From NCBI GenBank assembly GCA_964603025.1, contig CAZRTO010000039.1, forward strand, positions 1-14,280: 14,280 nucleotides of DNA, given 5' to 3'. Made by a program: the position numbers and the translations under genes. Positions within the stretch are counted from its first letter, which is position 1; each line of letters begins with the position of its first letter. A model generated the notes under the pieces. That model was not told where the DNA came from and did not search any database. It was given only the letters and a program-made list of their open reading frames with translations. This document shows, one piece after another, positions 13,666 through 14,280 of the stretch. The stretch comes from CALFCX01 sp964603025. Lineage in GTDB: Bacteria > Margulisbacteria > WOR-1 > JAKLHX01.

Positions 13666-14226
13666 ATGAAACGATCTCACTCAGGCGAGTTTGCGCTTAT
13701 CGAGAAGATATCCCGCGTCATAGGGAAGAATTCCCGCAATGTCGTCAGGGGTATAGGTGACGATTGCGCGGTGATAAGCGGCGGCCGCGGGAGATATATG
13801 CTTGCCGCATCCGATGCCATTGTCGAATCGGTGCATTTCGATCTTTCGTACTATTCCTTTTTCGACGTGGGATGGAAAGCGCTTGGGGTCAATCTGTCGG
13901 ATATCGCTGCCATGGGGGGGATACCAAAATACGCCCTTGTCTCGCTAGGTCTGACAAAAGGCACAACTCCTAAAGATGTATCGGAAATATACAGAGGCAT
14001 GAAGAAGCTTGCGCAGCGGTACTGCGTGGATATCGTAGGCGGGGATACAGTGCTTTCACCTCAAAAGCTTTTTGTTTCGGTCACTGTGACGGGTGAGGTG
14101 GAAAAGAAAAAAGTCCTCTACAGGAACGGCGCAAAACCAGGAGACCTGATAATGGTCACCGGCAAATTCGGAAGAGGCCTCACCCCCCCCCCCCCCCACC
14201 AAAAGGGGGTGGGGGGGGGCGATTAA
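13666..14226 (+). CDS. thiL: Thiamine-monophosphate kinase, 3'-truncated by a corrupted contig end
   Basis: ThiL phosphorylates thiamine monophosphate to thiamine diphosphate with ATP. The first 170 residues are normal: GEFALIEKI, GIGDDCAV (29-36), AASDAIVE (47-54), the metal- and phosphate-binding NLSDIAAMGG (76-85), VGGDT (124-128) and GAKPGDLIMVTG (155-166). Homology stops near base 14175, after TGKFGR; the remaining codons to TAA 14224 come from a poly-C/poly-G stretch and are not ThiL. The family is usually 300-340 residues, so about half is missing. This is more likely an assembly end than a real truncation. It is a housekeeping gene, so the polysaccharide locus seems to end at 13658. 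Confidence 0.85.
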   Translation: MKRSHSGEFALIEKISRVIGKNSRNVVRGIGDDCAVISGGRGRYMLAASDAIVESVHFDLSYYSFFDVGWKALGVNLSDIAAMGGIPKYALVSLGLTKGTTPKDVSEIYRGMKKLAQRYCVDIVGGDTVLSPQKLFVSVTVTGEVEKKKVLYRNGAKPGDLIMVTGKFGRGLTPPPPHQKGVGGGD

Positions 14227-14280
14227 AAACATTATAAAAACCCCAAAGGTGGGGTGGGGGGGGGGGCGGGCCGGGGGGGG
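14181..14280. other. Low-complexity poly-C/poly-G tail, probable sequence artefact
   Basis: The last 100 bases consist largely of long C runs followed by long G runs with short interruptions, unlike anything else in the window. They interrupt thiL in its coding region. A read or assembly error at a contig end is the simplest explanation. Confidence 0.8.

Noticed and set aside
14180..14220. C-run/G-run inverted repeat as a strong terminator
   Set aside because: It lies within thiL coding sequence in a stretch that looks artefactual and lacks a T tract.

Overview
The window reads as part of a cell-surface polysaccharide (O-antigen or exopolysaccharide) locus of an uncultured bacterium. All credible genes lie on the + strand. 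I see no rRNA, tRNA or CRISPR. The envelope chemistry (Wzy-like polymerase, polyprenyl-phosphate sugar transferase, GDP-sugar enzymes) points to a diderm bacterium. Frequent ATA and AGG codons and AT-rich palindromic intergenic elements would suit a Candidatus Omnitrophota-type genome, but that is a weak guess. The last 100 bases collapse into poly-C/poly-G and look like a low-quality contig end.

Layout. Bases 1-4300 are visibly AT-rich. They hold the frameshifted tail of a family 2 glycosyltransferase (GT2), a UDP-sugar 6-dehydrogenase, a 52-codon unknown ORF, an intact GT2, a Wzy/WaaL-like membrane protein, and the first 46 codons of another GT2 that stops abruptly. The composition then turns more GC-rich. 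An AbiEi/AbiEii toxin-antitoxin pair begins immediately behind a near-ideal sigma70 promoter with a 15-bp inverted repeat. It is followed by a complete GT2 (5763-6518). A second nucleotidyltransferase module, a winged-helix MNT protein plus a HEPN protein, comes next and sits between two copies of a 143-bp direct repeat (6546-6688 and 7959-8101). The tightly overlapping operon rmd-gmd-fcl follows. It makes the shared GDP-4-keto-6-deoxymannose intermediate and reduces it to GDP-D-rhamnose and GDP-L-fucose. A MITE-like palindromic element (11048-11165) closes that operon and supplies the fcl stop codon. A polyprenyl glycosylphosphotransferase overlaps a GT4 glycosyltransferase, and a truncated thiL ends the window.

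How it fits together. The dehydrogenase supplies a UDP-uronic acid and rmd/gmd/fcl supply GDP-6-deoxyhexoses. The glycosylphosphotransferase starts the repeat unit on undecaprenyl phosphate, the GT2 and GT4 enzymes extend it, and the Wzy-like protein polymerises or ligates it. The two nucleotidyltransferase toxin-antitoxin modules flank a single glycosyltransferase, and both junctions carry signs of recombination (truncated gene head, duplicated repeat, duplicated gene tail).

Most striking signals: (1) four genes have TATAAT only 6-8 bases before their ATG and no Shine-Dalgarno site, suggesting leaderless mRNAs; (2) the MNT/HEPN cassette is bounded by 143-bp direct repeats; (3) the left edge of the AbiE module coincides with a broken GT2 head, a 28-base near-repeat of the downstream GT2 and a composition change. 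I did not find a wholly new multi-gene system that I could defend.
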